Made by a program: the position numbers and the translations under genes
Notes under the pieces: model-generated
What the model was told of the DNA's origin: nothing
What the model saw: only the letters and a program-made list of their open reading frames with translations
The model's database searches: none
Shown here: positions 8,109 to 16,852 of the stretch, piece by piece
Layout of the letters: each line of letters starts with the position of its first letter
Numbering within the stretch: the first letter of the stretch is position 1
Assembly (NCBI RefSeq): GCF_900156055.1
Contig: NZ_FTMQ01000006.1
Coordinates: 62,001-126,000 of the forward strand
Origin: Rhizobium sp. RU33A
GTDB lineage: Bacteria > Pseudomonadota > Alphaproteobacteria > Rhizobiales > Rhizobiaceae
Length of the DNA: 64,000 nucleotides
Direction: 5' to 3'

Positions 8109-8112
8109 GACC

Positions 8113-8550
8113 TCAGGCGCGTCCCATCACCGGGCCGTCTAGATCGCCGGAATCGCGGCGACTTTCGTGCCGTTCCTCGTAGGTCTCGATCTGTCGGGCA
8201 ATCTTCTCGATCAGCCGGCCACATTCGAGATGCGCCTCGGTCAGGCGCTGAAGATCGAGCTTGAGCGCTTCGAGCGGCAGATCGCCGGTCTCCTGAATGG
8301 GGCCTGAGCCGACGCCGGTCATCAGCCACATCGGCGAAACACCGAGAATGCCGGCGAGATCGATCAGGTTTGACGGTCTCGGCTCGGCACGATCCGCTTC
8401 CCAGGCCAAGAGACTGTCGCGTTTCACCCCTATGCGGTTTGCGACATCGGCAAGTGACAGGCCAGAAGCGTCGCGTGCAGCCGACAGGCGTCCCCCAAGC
8501 GTATCGTCGCTCGAATCCGTCATCCGGGGATAGACCTTACGTGCGGGCAT
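8113..8550 (-). CDS. XRE family HTH regulator
   Basis: 145 residues from ATG 8550. An N-terminal helix-turn-helix of the Cro/C1 type spans about residues 18-77: LGGRLSAARDASGLSLADVA, then GVKRDSLLAWEADRAEPRPS and LAGILGVSPMWLMTG. The remainder (80-145) is a charged helical segment, possibly for dimerisation, with no sensory domain. Such short XRE proteins occur as single chromosomal regulators in many rhizobia; targets cannot be read here. It is convergent with lipB and divergent from the EamA gene, with 277 bases between the starts; the nearest plausible target is its own promoter or that transporter. Confidence 0.85.
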   Translation of the reverse strand: MPARKVYPRMTDSSDDTLGGRLSAARDASGLSLADVANRIGVKRDSLLAWEADRAEPRPSNLIDLAGILGVSPMWLMTGVGSGPIQETGDLPLEALKLDLQRLTEAHLECGRLIEKIARQIETYEERHESRRDSGDLDGPVMGRA

Positions 8551-8827
8551 GCGACTTCTCCTGACCGTGAGGATACGTCGACCCGGAGGGCGACGGTCCT
8601 TTCTACCTCGATCTCACATCGCTACATTAGACGACATGATGATCCTGCATCTTTCCGCAGGCGCCACCAACAGGTGAAAACCCGTCACGTGGCGACATCC
8701 TGGGGATGCGTACAAACGCCTCATAAACGCAGCAAGCGCGTTTTTGTTCCGCACTTTCTTTGCTTGATCATGGAGCACGCCTCATGCTTGTTCTCTCAGC
8801 CAAGAATTCCTCCGGTGAGTCCCGACA

Positions 8828-9760
8828 ATGAGCGCCACGCCTTCCAGTCCCTTTCGCGGCATGGTCCTCATGGCGGGCTGCATGCTCGTGCTGCCGGTGA
8901 TGGATGCAATTGCCAAATACATGGCGACGGTCGAAGGCATGTCACCAGGGCAGGTAACCTTCTACCGCTTTTTCTTCCAGCTGGCCTCCGTCCTGCCGGT
9001 TCTGATCGCCCTCAACGGTCTGGCAGCCTTTTCGGCGAAACGCCCGTGGATGAACCTGCTGCGCGGCGCGATCCATGGCGCCGCGAGCCTGATGTTCTTC
9101 ATGGCGGTCAAATACATGCCGCTCGCCGATGTCTTTGCCATCTACTTCGTCGAGCCCTTCATTCTGACGGCCATGTCGGCCATCTTCCTCAAGGAGAAGG
9201 TCGGCTGGCGCCGCTGGCTGGCGATCGCGGTCGGCTTTGGCGGTGCGATGATCGTCATCCAGCCGAGCTACGAAGTTTTTGGCATGACGGCCCTGTTGCC
9301 GGTCGCATGCGCGTTTCTCTATGCGCTCTACATGTTCCTGAACCGGGCGATCGGCGAGGCCGATACGCCGATGAGCATGCAGACCATGGCCGGGATCGGT
9401 GGCACGATTTTCATGGGGGGCGCCCTGTTGCTCGGCACCGCTGCCGAAGGCGTCGACTTCGAGATGTCGCTGCCGACCTCATGGCTTGGCCTCGTCCTGC
9501 TCGTCCTGCTCGGCGCGATATCCGGCTACATCCATCTCCTCGTGGTCAGCGCCTTTCGTATGGCGACGCTATCCGTGCTCGCGCCCTTCCAGTATTTCGA
9601 GATCATCGCCGCCGTTGCCCTGGGTTACCTGCTGTTTGACGAGTTCCCGACACCGTCCAAATGGCTCGGCATCCTGATCATCGTCGGATCGGGTCTCTTC
9701 ATTCTCTGGCGCGAACAGAGACGGGTCACGCCGGCACGGATCGTCTCGGACGCCACCTGA
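8828..9760 (+). CDS. EamA/DMT-superfamily transporter
   Basis: 310 residues from ATG 8828. Ten hydrophobic segments are arranged as two EamA repeats (about 8-140 and 150-290). Repeat landmarks are GMSPGQVTFYRFFFQLASVL with the conserved F-x-R-x-x in the first half, PLADVFAIYFVEPFILTAMS in the middle, and LAPFQYFEIIAAVALGYLLF with WLGILIIVGSGLFILWRE at the end. Members export metabolites such as amino acids or nucleosides, or import S-adenosylmethionine; the substrate cannot be assigned. It is preceded by 277 bases with no gene and no obvious regulatory site. Monocistronic by spacing. Confidence 0.9.
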   Translation: MSATPSSPFRGMVLMAGCMLVLPVMDAIAKYMATVEGMSPGQVTFYRFFFQLASVLPVLIALNGLAAFSAKRPWMNLLRGAIHGAASLMFFMAVKYMPLADVFAIYFVEPFILTAMSAIFLKEKVGWRRWLAIAVGFGGAMIVIQPSYEVFGMTALLPVACAFLYALYMFLNRAIGEADTPMSMQTMAGIGGTIFMGGALLLGTAAEGVDFEMSLPTSWLGLVLLVLLGAISGYIHLLVVSAFRMATLSVLAPFQYFEIIAAVALGYLLFDEFPTPSKWLGILIIVGSGLFILWREQRRVTPARIVSDAT

Positions 9761-9860
9761 AAGACCCGCATCTGGGAAGCATTTTAACGAATTCACTCAC
9801 GAGATTCTAAGGGTTCTCGCCTAGGCTTGGAGCATCCATCCGCAGTATCGGGAGAGCTTC

Positions 9861-11132
9861 TTGGCGACGTATCAGGCCGCAGTGTTTCTGGCCGCCTTCA
9901 ATCTCGGCCTGCTCTGGCTCCTGATGGCCGCACCGCTTGGGCGGCGGACAATCCGGGTGAGCCGGATCATCCGCGAGCGCCCCGAAGAGCTGTGGAACAT
10001 CACCCGCCCCGCGGGCGATCAAACCTCCTGGCATCCCAACGTCATTGCCGTCGAACCGGTCGATGGCAAACCCGACCTGGTGGAATTCGCCTATCGGCAA
10101 AGCGATCGCCATGGCCATCCCAGCAGACGAACCATGATCGTCGATCGCACCGCGATGACGGCTGCCGGCTGCTTCTCCTGCGAACTGAGGGTGGTCAATG
10201 ACTCAACGCTCGATCACACCTTCTGGGAAGGCTATCGCGAAAGCCGCAAGGTCGAACGGGCACCGCTGGGCAGCCGGGTGACATTCGAGCAGACGGACAA
10301 TTATCGCGGACTTGCGTTTTATCTGTTCCGGCGCATAGCCCTCGCCCGCGAACTCTCCGCGCTGCAAAACCATGTGGAGGAGAGTCCGGCGTCGAGCCTT
10401 CTGCATTTCGAACACCCGCTCTGGCAAACCGTGCTCGTGCTGCTCTCGACCGTTCTGCTCTGGCCATTTTTTGGCCTGACCGCACAGGGCCTGATGATCT
10501 CGGTGTTCCTGACCCTCGTCATCCTGCTGCATGAACTCGGCCACATGGTGGCCTATCGTGCCTTCGGGCACACGACGACACGCATGCTGTTCGTGCCGCT
10601 GCTGGGCGGCGTAGCGATCGGCGGCCGGCCCTACAATACCCATTTCGAGGTCGCAACCTGCGCCCTGATGGGGGCCGGCTTCTCGGCGCTGCTTGTCCCG
10701 ATCCTTGTCGCTGCCCATCAATCGGCGGGGGACATTTCCCATTCGATGACGATGGATGGCCCGATCCTGGTCTTTCTGGTGATTCTCGGCGCCTTCAATC
10801 TTCTCAACCTTCTTCCGACCTACCGCTTCGACGGCGGCCAGGTGCTGCGACAGGTGTTTCAAGCGCCACGCGTCCTCGCGCTCACCAGTTTTCTGGTCAC
10901 CGGCGTAGTCGCCTGGACTGGCTGGAGAATCGGCCTTTCAGCACCAGCACTGACGATCGGCGTGGCACTTTTCACCCTGCTCGGCATGATCAGGACCAAA
11001 TCGGCCAAGCCGCGCGAGGCCCTGGTGCCGATGAACGGTCCGGAACGTCTGATGACCGGCTTCGGCTACTATGCCGCGCTCGCCATCCACGTATACGCGG
11101 TGATCTATGCCTGCGACAGGCTGTTTGCCTGA
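9861..11132 (+). CDS. SRPBCC domain fused to M50 site-2-protease-type membrane metallopeptidase
   Basis: 423 residues from a TTG at 9861, preceded by GGGAGAG. Residue 5-25 is a membrane span. Residues about 30-165 resemble an SRPBCC/polyketide-cyclase ligand-binding fold (TIRVSRIIRERPEELWNITR, DQTSWHPNV, SRVTFEQTDNYRGLAFYLFR). The rest is a multi-span peptidase with the zinc motif HELGH at 224-228 (H224, E225, H228) inside LTLVILLHELGHMVAYRAFG, and the second ligand motif NLLPTYRFDGGQVL with Asp324. These are the two signatures of M50 proteases, which cut proteins within membranes. The substrate is unknown. No PDZ or CBS domain is present; the SRPBCC part takes that position. No close operon partner. 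Confidence 0.85.
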   Translation: MATYQAAVFLAAFNLGLLWLLMAAPLGRRTIRVSRIIRERPEELWNITRPAGDQTSWHPNVIAVEPVDGKPDLVEFAYRQSDRHGHPSRRTMIVDRTAMTAAGCFSCELRVVNDSTLDHTFWEGYRESRKVERAPLGSRVTFEQTDNYRGLAFYLFRRIALARELSALQNHVEESPASSLLHFEHPLWQTVLVLLSTVLLWPFFGLTAQGLMISVFLTLVILLHELGHMVAYRAFGHTTTRMLFVPLLGGVAIGGRPYNTHFEVATCALMGAGFSALLVPILVAAHQSAGDISHSMTMDGPILVFLVILGAFNLLNLLPTYRFDGGQVLRQVFQAPRVLALTSFLVTGVVAWTGWRIGLSAPALTIGVALFTLLGMIRTKSAKPREALVPMNGPERLMTGFGYYAALAIHVYAVIYACDRLFA

Positions 11133-11188
11133 ACAGGACGTCGCCCAACCGCTTGACATGCAACGAGCCTCGGGCTCCAAGAGACCGC

Positions 11189-11806
11189 ATGGATACCGAA
11201 CAAAAGCCCCTCCCCGCCGGCTATCACAATGTCGCGCCGAACATGCTCGCGACGATCGTCACCTGCCTGGAAATGACGACAAGACCGGCACCTCGACCCA
11301 ATCCGCCGTCCGATGGGCTAACGGTCGAGCGCTGGAACGCGCCAGCGCTTGCGGATTACCGCGCGCTCTACCGACGCGTCGGAGAGGACTGGCTTTGGGT
11401 CTCGCGCGCCGTGATGGATGACGAGAAGCTGAGGGTCATCATCGAAGATCCGGCTGTTGAAATCTATGCGCTGATGCGGAACGGCGAAAAGCTCGGACTG
11501 CTGGAACTCGACTTCCGCGAAGGCGGGCAATGCGAACTCGCCTTTTTCGGTCTCGACCAGAGCCTGTTTGGATCCGGCGCCGGGCGTATCCTGATGAATG
11601 TCGCGATCGACACGGCCTGGGAAAAGCCGATTTCACGCTTCTGGGTTCACACCTGCCATCTCGACCATCCGGCCGCACTCGCCTTTTACCAACGCTCCGG
11701 CTTCAAGCCTTACAAACGTATGGTCGAGATTTTTGAAGATCCCAGACAGACGGGTAAACTGCGGCCAGATGCAGCCCCGCATTTCCCCGTGCTCACCGCC
11801 GAATAG
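11189..11806 (+). CDS. GNAT family N-acetyltransferase
   Basis: 205 residues from ATG 11189. A leader of about 45 residues precedes one GNAT domain: LTVERWNAPALADYRALYRR, then NGEKLGLLELDFREGGQCEL, the acetyl-CoA loop region FGSGAGRILMNVAIDTAW, and HLDHPAALAFYQRSGFKPYK, the typical final strand of the family. It transfers an acetyl group from acetyl-CoA to an amine; the acceptor is unknown. The acetyl-CoA loop is GSGAGR, slightly different from the common Q/R-x-x-G-x-G/A. It lies 57 bases past the M50 gene in the same direction and about 100 bases before frmA. Confidence 0.85.
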   Translation: MDTEQKPLPAGYHNVAPNMLATIVTCLEMTTRPAPRPNPPSDGLTVERWNAPALADYRALYRRVGEDWLWVSRAVMDDEKLRVIIEDPAVEIYALMRNGEKLGLLELDFREGGQCELAFFGLDQSLFGSGAGRILMNVAIDTAWEKPISRFWVHTCHLDHPAALAFYQRSGFKPYKRMVEIFEDPRQTGKLRPDAAPHFPVLTAE

Positions 11807-11906
11807 ACGATAAGAATCAGACTTTTGAGAAAATCCGGCTCAGCCCTTGAGCCGGATGGCGAAGGCATGCCAAAGTCGCCACCAACGATTTGTCAGGAGA
11901 AAAACC

Positions 11907-13034
11907 ATGGATGTTCGCGCCGCCGTCGCCGTGCAGGCTGGAAAGCCGCTTGAGGTCATGACCGTTCAACTCGAAGGCCCGCGCGCCGGCGAAGTGCTGA
12001 TCGAAGTCAAGGCCACCGGGATCTGTCACACCGACGATTTCACGCTCTCTGGCGCCGATCCGGAAGGTCTCTTCCCGGCCATTCTCGGCCATGAAGGTGC
12101 AGGCATCGTGGTTGATGTCGGCCCGGGCGTGACCTCGGTGAAGAAGGGTGACCATGTCATTCCGCTCTACACGCCGGAATGCCGCGAATGCTATTCCTGC
12201 ACCTCGCGCAAGACCAATCTCTGCACCTCGATCCGCGCCACTCAGGGCCAGGGCGTGATGCCTGACGGCACGAGCCGCTTCTCGATCGGCAAGGACAAGA
12301 TCCATCACTACATGGGCTGCTCGACCTTCTCGAACTTCACGGTTCTGCCGGAGATTGCGGTCGCCAAGGTCAACCCGGACGCCCCCTTCGACAAGATCTG
12401 CTACATCGGCTGCGGTGTCACGACCGGCATCGGCGCCGTCATCAACACCGCCAAGGTCGAAATCGGCTCGACTGCGATCGTCTTCGGTCTCGGCGGCATT
12501 GGTTTGAACGTGCTGCAGGGCCTGCGCCTTGCCGGTGCAGACATGATCATCGGCGTCGACATCAACCCGGACCGTAAGGAATGGGGCGAAAAATTCGGCA
12601 TGACGCATTTCGTCAATCCGAAGGAAGTCGGCGACGATATCGTGCCCTATCTCGTCAACATGACCAAGCGCGGCAACGATCTGATCGGCGGCGCCGACTA
12701 CACCTTCGACTGCACCGGCAACACCAAGGTGATGCGCCAGGCGCTCGAAAGCTCGCATCGCGGCTGGGGCAAATCCGTCATCATCGGCGTCGCCGGCGCC
12801 GGCCAGGAAATCTCGACGCGTCCCTTCCAGCTGGTCACCGGTCGCAACTGGATGGGCACCGCCTTTGGCGGCGCGCGCGGCCGCACCGACGTGCCGAAGA
12901 TCGTCGACTGGTACATGGAAGGCAAGATCCAGATCGACCCGATGATCACCCACACCATGCCGCTCGAAGACATCAACAAGGGCTTTGAGCTGATGCACAA
13001 GGGCGAATCGATCCGCGGCGTCGTGGTCTATTGA
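11907..13034 (+). CDS. frmA: S-(hydroxymethyl)glutathione dehydrogenase / class III alcohol dehydrogenase
   Basis: Oxidises S-hydroxymethylglutathione, the spontaneous adduct of formaldehyde and glutathione, to S-formylglutathione with NAD+; it can also reduce S-nitrosoglutathione. 375 residues from ATG 11907, after AGGAGA. Catalytic zinc ligands sit in ATGICHTDDFTLSG and GHEGAG; structural zinc cysteines in CRECYSCTSRKTNLC; the NAD-binding loop is GLGGIGLNVLQG. Length matches the class III family (about 370-378). Its stop codon overlaps the next start (TGATG), and fghA, which performs the following step, lies three genes on, so this is a formaldehyde-detoxification operon. Confidence 0.97.
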   Translation: MDVRAAVAVQAGKPLEVMTVQLEGPRAGEVLIEVKATGICHTDDFTLSGADPEGLFPAILGHEGAGIVVDVGPGVTSVKKGDHVIPLYTPECRECYSCTSRKTNLCTSIRATQGQGVMPDGTSRFSIGKDKIHHYMGCSTFSNFTVLPEIAVAKVNPDAPFDKICYIGCGVTTGIGAVINTAKVEIGSTAIVFGLGGIGLNVLQGLRLAGADMIIGVDINPDRKEWGEKFGMTHFVNPKEVGDDIVPYLVNMTKRGNDLIGGADYTFDCTGNTKVMRQALESSHRGWGKSVIIGVAGAGQEISTRPFQLVTGRNWMGTAFGGARGRTDVPKIVDWYMEGKIQIDPMITHTMPLEDINKGFELMHKGESIRGVVVY

Positions 13035-13486
13035 TGTCTGTGGCTTACACTGTCGACGTGCGGAGGCTCGACGAGTTCTCCGCCGCCGATCTCTACGACA
13101 TGCTGAAGCTGCGCGTCGACGTTTTCGTCGTCGAGCAGCACTGCTCTTATCCAGAGCTTGACGGCAACGACAAGGACTGCCTGCATCTGCGGCTGCTCGA
13201 TGGCGAAGAGCTGCTCGCCTGCGCGCGGCTTTGGCGGCCCTCGGCGGAGCACCATCCGCGCATCGGCCGCGTCGCGGTCTCTCCTGATCATCGCGGCAAG
13301 CGGCTGGGCGAAGCGCTGATGCGCGAGGCGATTTCAGAGGTCGAAAAACGCCATCCTGGTGAGCCGATCGAGATCTCCGCGCAGAGCCATTTGCAGAAGT
13401 TTTACGGATCGCTGGGATTTGAGGTGATCTCGGAGGAGTATCTGGAGGATGGCATCCCGCATGTGGATATGCTGCGGAAAGGATAG
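13034..13486 (+). CDS. ElaA-family GNAT acyltransferase
   Basis: 150 residues from the ATG at 13034, which shares its A with the frmA stop codon. Motifs follow ElaA proteins: LYDMLKLRVDVFVVEQHCSY near the N-terminus, IGRVAVSPDHRGKRLGEALM as the acetyl-CoA binding loop (R-G-K-R-L-G), and HLQKFYGSLGFEVISEEYLE plus GIPHVDMLRKG at the end. The function of ElaA proteins is not well defined. The overlap with frmA implies coupled translation, but no chemical link to formaldehyde metabolism is obvious. Confidence 0.9.
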   Translation: MSVAYTVDVRRLDEFSAADLYDMLKLRVDVFVVEQHCSYPELDGNDKDCLHLRLLDGEELLACARLWRPSAEHHPRIGRVAVSPDHRGKRLGEALMREAISEVEKRHPGEPIEISAQSHLQKFYGSLGFEVISEEYLEDGIPHVDMLRKG

Positions 13487-13489
13487 CCG

Positions 13490-13936
13490 ATGCCCGAAAT
13501 CTATGTCGATGCCGATGCCTGTCCGGTGAAGCCGGAGATCCTGAAGGTCGCCGAGCGGCATGATCTGCCCGTCACCTTTGTTGCGAATTCGGGCTTGCGC
13601 CCCTCGCGCGATCCAATGGTCAAGAATGTCATCGTGTCCGGCGCCTTCGATGCGGCCGACGACTGGATTGCCGAGCGTTGCGGCGAAGGTGACATCGTTG
13701 TGACAGCCGACGTGCCGCTGGCCGGTCGCTGTGTGGCCGCAGGTGCGCTGGTGACCGGACCGACAGGACGGATCTTCGACACGGCCAATATCGGCATGGC
13801 GACGGCGATGCGCGACCTTGGCGCCCATTTGCGCGAAACCGGTGAGAGCAAGGGCTACAACGCCGCCTTTTCGCCCCGCGACCGATCCGCCTTCCTCGAA
13901 ACGCTCGACCGGCTTTGCCGTCGGGTGAAGAAATGA
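13490..13936 (+). CDS. YaiI/YqxD family protein (UPF0178, DUF188)
   Basis: 148 residues from ATG 13490, three bases after the ElaA stop. The family's metal-site-like opening YVDADACPVKPEIL is present, followed by GDIVVTADVPLAGRCVAAGA and GYNAAFSPRDRSAFLETLDR at the end. DUF188 proteins have a PIN-like arrangement of acidic residues and are often listed as possible nucleases, but activity is not established. It sits inside the formaldehyde operon between the GNAT gene and fghA. Confidence 0.93.
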   Translation: MPEIYVDADACPVKPEILKVAERHDLPVTFVANSGLRPSRDPMVKNVIVSGAFDAADDWIAERCGEGDIVVTADVPLAGRCVAAGALVTGPTGRIFDTANIGMATAMRDLGAHLRETGESKGYNAAFSPRDRSAFLETLDRLCRRVKK

Positions 13937-13970
13937 GCCCCGAAAGGGCCCTGAATAAGGACAGATCCCC

Positions 13971-14804
13971 ATGAACATCCTCTCCCAGAACACCGCTTTC
14001 GGCGGCATGCAGGGCGTTTTCTCGCATCAGTCGGACGTGACCGGCACGGAAATGACCTTTGCCGTTTTCGTCCCGCCCCAGGCGATCGCCGAAAGGCGGC
14101 CCGTTCTCTGGTACCTCTCAGGGCTGACCTGCAGCCACGCCAACGTCATGGAAAAAGGTGAATACCGGCGCATGGCAGCCGAGCTTGGCCTCATCATCGT
14201 CTGCCCGGACACCAGCCCGCGCGGCAACGACGTGCCCGACGAACTCACCAATTGGAAGATGGGCAAGGGTGCGGGCATGTATCTGAATGCCACCGAAACG
14301 CCCTGGGCCGAGCACTTCCAGATGTACACCTACATCACGGAGGAACTGCCGGCGCTGATCGCCGAACAGTTCCGCGCCAACATGGACCGCCAGGGCATTT
14401 TTGGCCATTCTATGGGCGGCCATGGCGCGATGACGATTGCGCTGAAGAACCCGGAGCGCTTCAAAAGCTGCTCGGCCTTCGCCCCGATCGTCAATCCGCT
14501 GACCGCCGACTGGACCCAGGATGCCTTCGAGAAATATCTCGGCACTGACAAGGCGAAGTGGCGGGAATACGACGCCTGCGCATTGGTTGAAGACGGCGCC
14601 CACTTCCCGGAATTTCTCATCGATCAGGGCAAGGCCGACAGTTTTCTCGAGACGGGCCTTGCGCCCTGGAAGTTCGAGGAGGCCGTCAAGGGCACGGATA
14701 TCGGCCTGACGCTCAGGATGCATGAGCGCTATGACCACTCCTACTACTTCATCTCGACCTTCATGGAGGATCATTTGAAGTGGCATGCGGAAAGGTTGGG
14801 GTGA
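13971..14804 (+). CDS. fghA: S-formylglutathione hydrolase
   Basis: Cytoplasmic esterase that hydrolyses S-formylglutathione to formate and glutathione, the second enzyme of the frmA pathway. 277 residues from ATG 13971. The alpha/beta-hydrolase serine is in GIFGHSMGGHGAM (Ser147), the oxyanion region in WYLSGLTCSHANVMEKGEYR, and the catalytic His in MHERYDHSYYFISTFMEDHL near the end. Length is typical for esterase D-type enzymes (about 277-285). It is 34 bases after the YaiI gene, in the same operon as frmA. Confidence 0.96.
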   Translation: MNILSQNTAFGGMQGVFSHQSDVTGTEMTFAVFVPPQAIAERRPVLWYLSGLTCSHANVMEKGEYRRMAAELGLIIVCPDTSPRGNDVPDELTNWKMGKGAGMYLNATETPWAEHFQMYTYITEELPALIAEQFRANMDRQGIFGHSMGGHGAMTIALKNPERFKSCSAFAPIVNPLTADWTQDAFEKYLGTDKAKWREYDACALVEDGAHFPEFLIDQGKADSFLETGLAPWKFEEAVKGTDIGLTLRMHERYDHSYYFISTFMEDHLKWHAERLG

Positions 14805-14845
14805 GCAGAACCTGTGGTCTAACCTCGGAGAATAGCGCAACAGGC

Positions 14846-15109
14846 ATGATGCAGAACAGACATTTGCTTCTGACGGCAGCAGGCCTGGCCGCGATAGCCT
14901 TCCTATTGCCGAGACTTGGCATAGCCTCGAACGGTGTGGCGCTCGCTCTGTGGGTTGCAAATCTGTTCGTGAGTTATTGCGGCTTCCGCAATGGACGTTA
15001 TCGCCCATTCTGGCTCACATGGGGATTGGTCACGGTGGCTGGGTTCATTCTCTTCGGCGTTACCAGTCCGCTCTCTCTGTTGATGGTGGCCATCGTCCTG
15101 AGCCGGTGA
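14846..15109 (+). CDS. Small membrane protein, 87 aa, function unknown
   Basis: A frame from ATG 14846 encodes 87 residues with about three hydrophobic segments: LLLTAAGLAAIAFLLPRLGI, VALALWVANLFVSYCG and LVTVAGFILFGVTSPLSLLM. Basic residues between the first two spans (FRNGRYRPFW) suggest a cytoplasmic loop. The frame extends upstream into the end of fghA, but the ATG pair at 14846/14849 is the first plausible start. No family is recognised. It lies 41 bases after fghA and could be the last gene of that operon; a hairpin follows at 15139-15157. Confidence 0.55.
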   Translation: MMQNRHLLLTAAGLAAIAFLLPRLGIASNGVALALWVANLFVSYCGFRNGRYRPFWLTWGLVTVAGFILFGVTSPLSLLMVAIVLSR

Positions 15110-15138
15110 CAACTAAACGCCCGACCAGATGCGGTCGT

Positions 15139-15215
15139 GCTCGGGTCTGTCCCGAGCATCCGCTGCCGTCTGATTGATGGAGACGTGAGCAGATCCTCGG
15201 CACAAGGCCGAGGAT
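15139..15215. repeat. Pair of short palindromes, rhizobial intergenic repeat type
   Basis: Two hairpins in the convergent gap between the fghA operon and GH43: GCTCGGG-TCTGT-CCCGAGC (15139-15157) and ATCCTCGG-N7-CCGAGGAT (15193-15215). The second is followed by GACG and recurs almost unchanged at 44618-44645, so it is a dispersed repeat. Either hairpin could also stop transcription from both sides. Confidence 0.6.
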
Positions 15216-15244
15216 GACGACCGGCTATGCCAGCGCGCGCGCCC

Positions 15245-16852
15245 TCACCCCCGACGATAGACGAACCGCTCGAAGTCCGCCGGTCGGCCCTGGCCCGTGA
15301 TGTCGAAGCAGAACATGCCGGCGAAGGCGCCGGTGAAGGAGCCGTGTTCGCCGAAGCCGCCTTCGTCGGAGACGACGCCGGCATCGAGCACTGGGCCAAT
15401 GGACTGCCATGTACCCTCGCCCGCCGGGCGCCAGAAGAATTGCAGATCGCTGTCGGTGACGTCCATGGCAAGATCGATCGCGCCATCGGGGATCGACTGG
15501 CCCATGCCGATGGGGAAAGTGAGATTGCCGGAGGGATAATCGCCGGGGCACGACAGGATGATCAGCGAGCGGCCGAGCTTCTCGTCCGTAGAGACCCCGA
15601 GCGCATGGAACTTGGTGCGATTGTAGTAGTGGGTCAGACCCGCGACCTGCTGATAGGTTTCGGGCGAGAACTCCAGCCGCGTTTCGACGCGGAAGCGGTG
15701 ATGCTCCTGGCGGCGGGCGATGAGCGACTGTTCGAACCAGGAGCCGATGCTTTCGCGGCCATAGAGGCGCAAACGCCCTGCCCGTTCAGTCAGGCTGAAG
15801 AGACGCTCCGGCTGCGGCGTGCGCAGCCACTGGAATTCCCTAGGTAAGTCCGGGCTGTCGAAGGCGCTGACGATCTCGACCGGCTCCTTGCGCTTCACCG
15901 CACCACTGGGCGCCGGAACCTCGACGGATGGTACGACGCCGCCCTGTTCGAGATAGAGCCAACCGTCTTCCTTCCAGACGCATTTCTGCAGGCCCGTTTC
16001 GCGGCCGAGCGTGCAGCGACGCTTGGGCGGCATGGGACGCCCGCAGAGATGGGTGTGATAGCACAGACCATCCGATGTTTCGACATATTGGCCGTGACCG
16101 GCGCGTTGCAGGACAGCGTCAGGGGCATCTTTCGAGGTGATGAGATGCGTGTTCGGATGCATTTCGTAGGGACCATCGATCGCGCGCGCGCGGGCCATGG
16201 TCACGACATGGTCGTAGCCAGTGCCGCCCTCGGCGGTCGTCAGGTAATACCAGCCATTGCGCTTGAAGACATGCGGGCCTTCGACCAGACCCTGTCTGCT
16301 GCCCTCGAAGATGTTCTTGATCGGGCCGGTGAGCCGCTTCGTCTTCGGGTCCCATTCCTGGAGAAGGATGCCGTCGAACTTGGCGTGGCCGATCGTGTTG
16401 CGCGCCTCGGGGCGGTGATTCCACTGCATGTTGAGGAACCACTTGCGCCCGTCGTCATCGTGAAAAAGTGACGGGTCGAAGCCGGAGGAATTGACGTAGA
16501 TCGGGTCCGACCACGGGCCTTCGATGGAGGGGGACGTGACGATGTAATTATGCGCGTCCTTGAAGGAGCCCTCGAAGCGCTTCACGTCGGTGTAGACGAG
16601 CCAGAACAAGCCATCGGCGTAGGACAGGCACGGCGCCCAGACGCCGCAGCTGTCAGGATTGCCACGCATGTCGAGCTGGCTGGCGCGGGTGAGCGGACGG
16701 GTCACGAGCTCCCAGTTCGCGAGATCGCGCGAATGGTGGATCTGGACGCCCGGAAACCATTCGAAGGTGGAGGTGGCGATGTAGTAGTCGTCGCCCACGC
16801 GGCAGATCGACGGATCCGGATTGAAGCCGGGCAGGATGGGGTTGATGATCAT
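15245..16852 (-). CDS. Glycoside hydrolase family 43 (beta-xylosidase / alpha-L-arabinofuranosidase type)
   Basis: 535 residues from ATG 16852, no signal peptide, so cytoplasmic. The five-bladed propeller domain opens with NPILPGFNPDPSICRVGDDY, placing the catalytic base Asp13 in the expected position. Asp126 (SSGFDPSLFHDDDG) fits the pKa-modulating Asp, and Glu191 (GLVEGPHVFKRNGWYYL) fits the general acid. A C-terminal beta-sandwich (about 330-535) matches the two-domain beta-xylosidases. Such enzymes release xylose or arabinose from short oligosaccharides. It is the last gene of the leftward sugar locus, separated from the aldo/keto reductase by a 371-base repeat-rich gap, so it may be expressed separately. 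Specificity is inferred from the family only. Confidence 0.93.
   Translation of the reverse strand: MIINPILPGFNPDPSICRVGDDYYIATSTFEWFPGVQIHHSRDLANWELVTRPLTRASQLDMRGNPDSCGVWAPCLSYADGLFWLVYTDVKRFEGSFKDAHNYIVTSPSIEGPWSDPIYVNSSGFDPSLFHDDDGRKWFLNMQWNHRPEARNTIGHAKFDGILLQEWDPKTKRLTGPIKNIFEGSRQGLVEGPHVFKRNGWYYLTTAEGGTGYDHVVTMARARAIDGPYEMHPNTHLITSKDAPDAVLQRAGHGQYVETSDGLCYHTHLCGRPMPPKRRCTLGRETGLQKCVWKEDGWLYLEQGGVVPSVEVPAPSGAVKRKEPVEIVSAFDSPDLPREFQWLRTPQPERLFSLTERAGRLRLYGRESIGSWFEQSLIARRQEHHRFRVETRLEFSPETYQQVAGLTHYYNRTKFHALGVSTDEKLGRSLIILSCPGDYPSGNLTFPIGMGQSIPDGAIDLAMDVTDSDLQFFWRPAGEGTWQSIGPVLDAGVVSDEGGFGEHGSFTGAFAGMFCFDITGQGRPADFERFVYRRG

Noticed and set aside
14780-14845. Upstream extension of the 87-residue membrane protein into fghA
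   Set aside because: The added residues overlap the conserved fghA end and have no start or ribosome-binding site better than ATG 14846.
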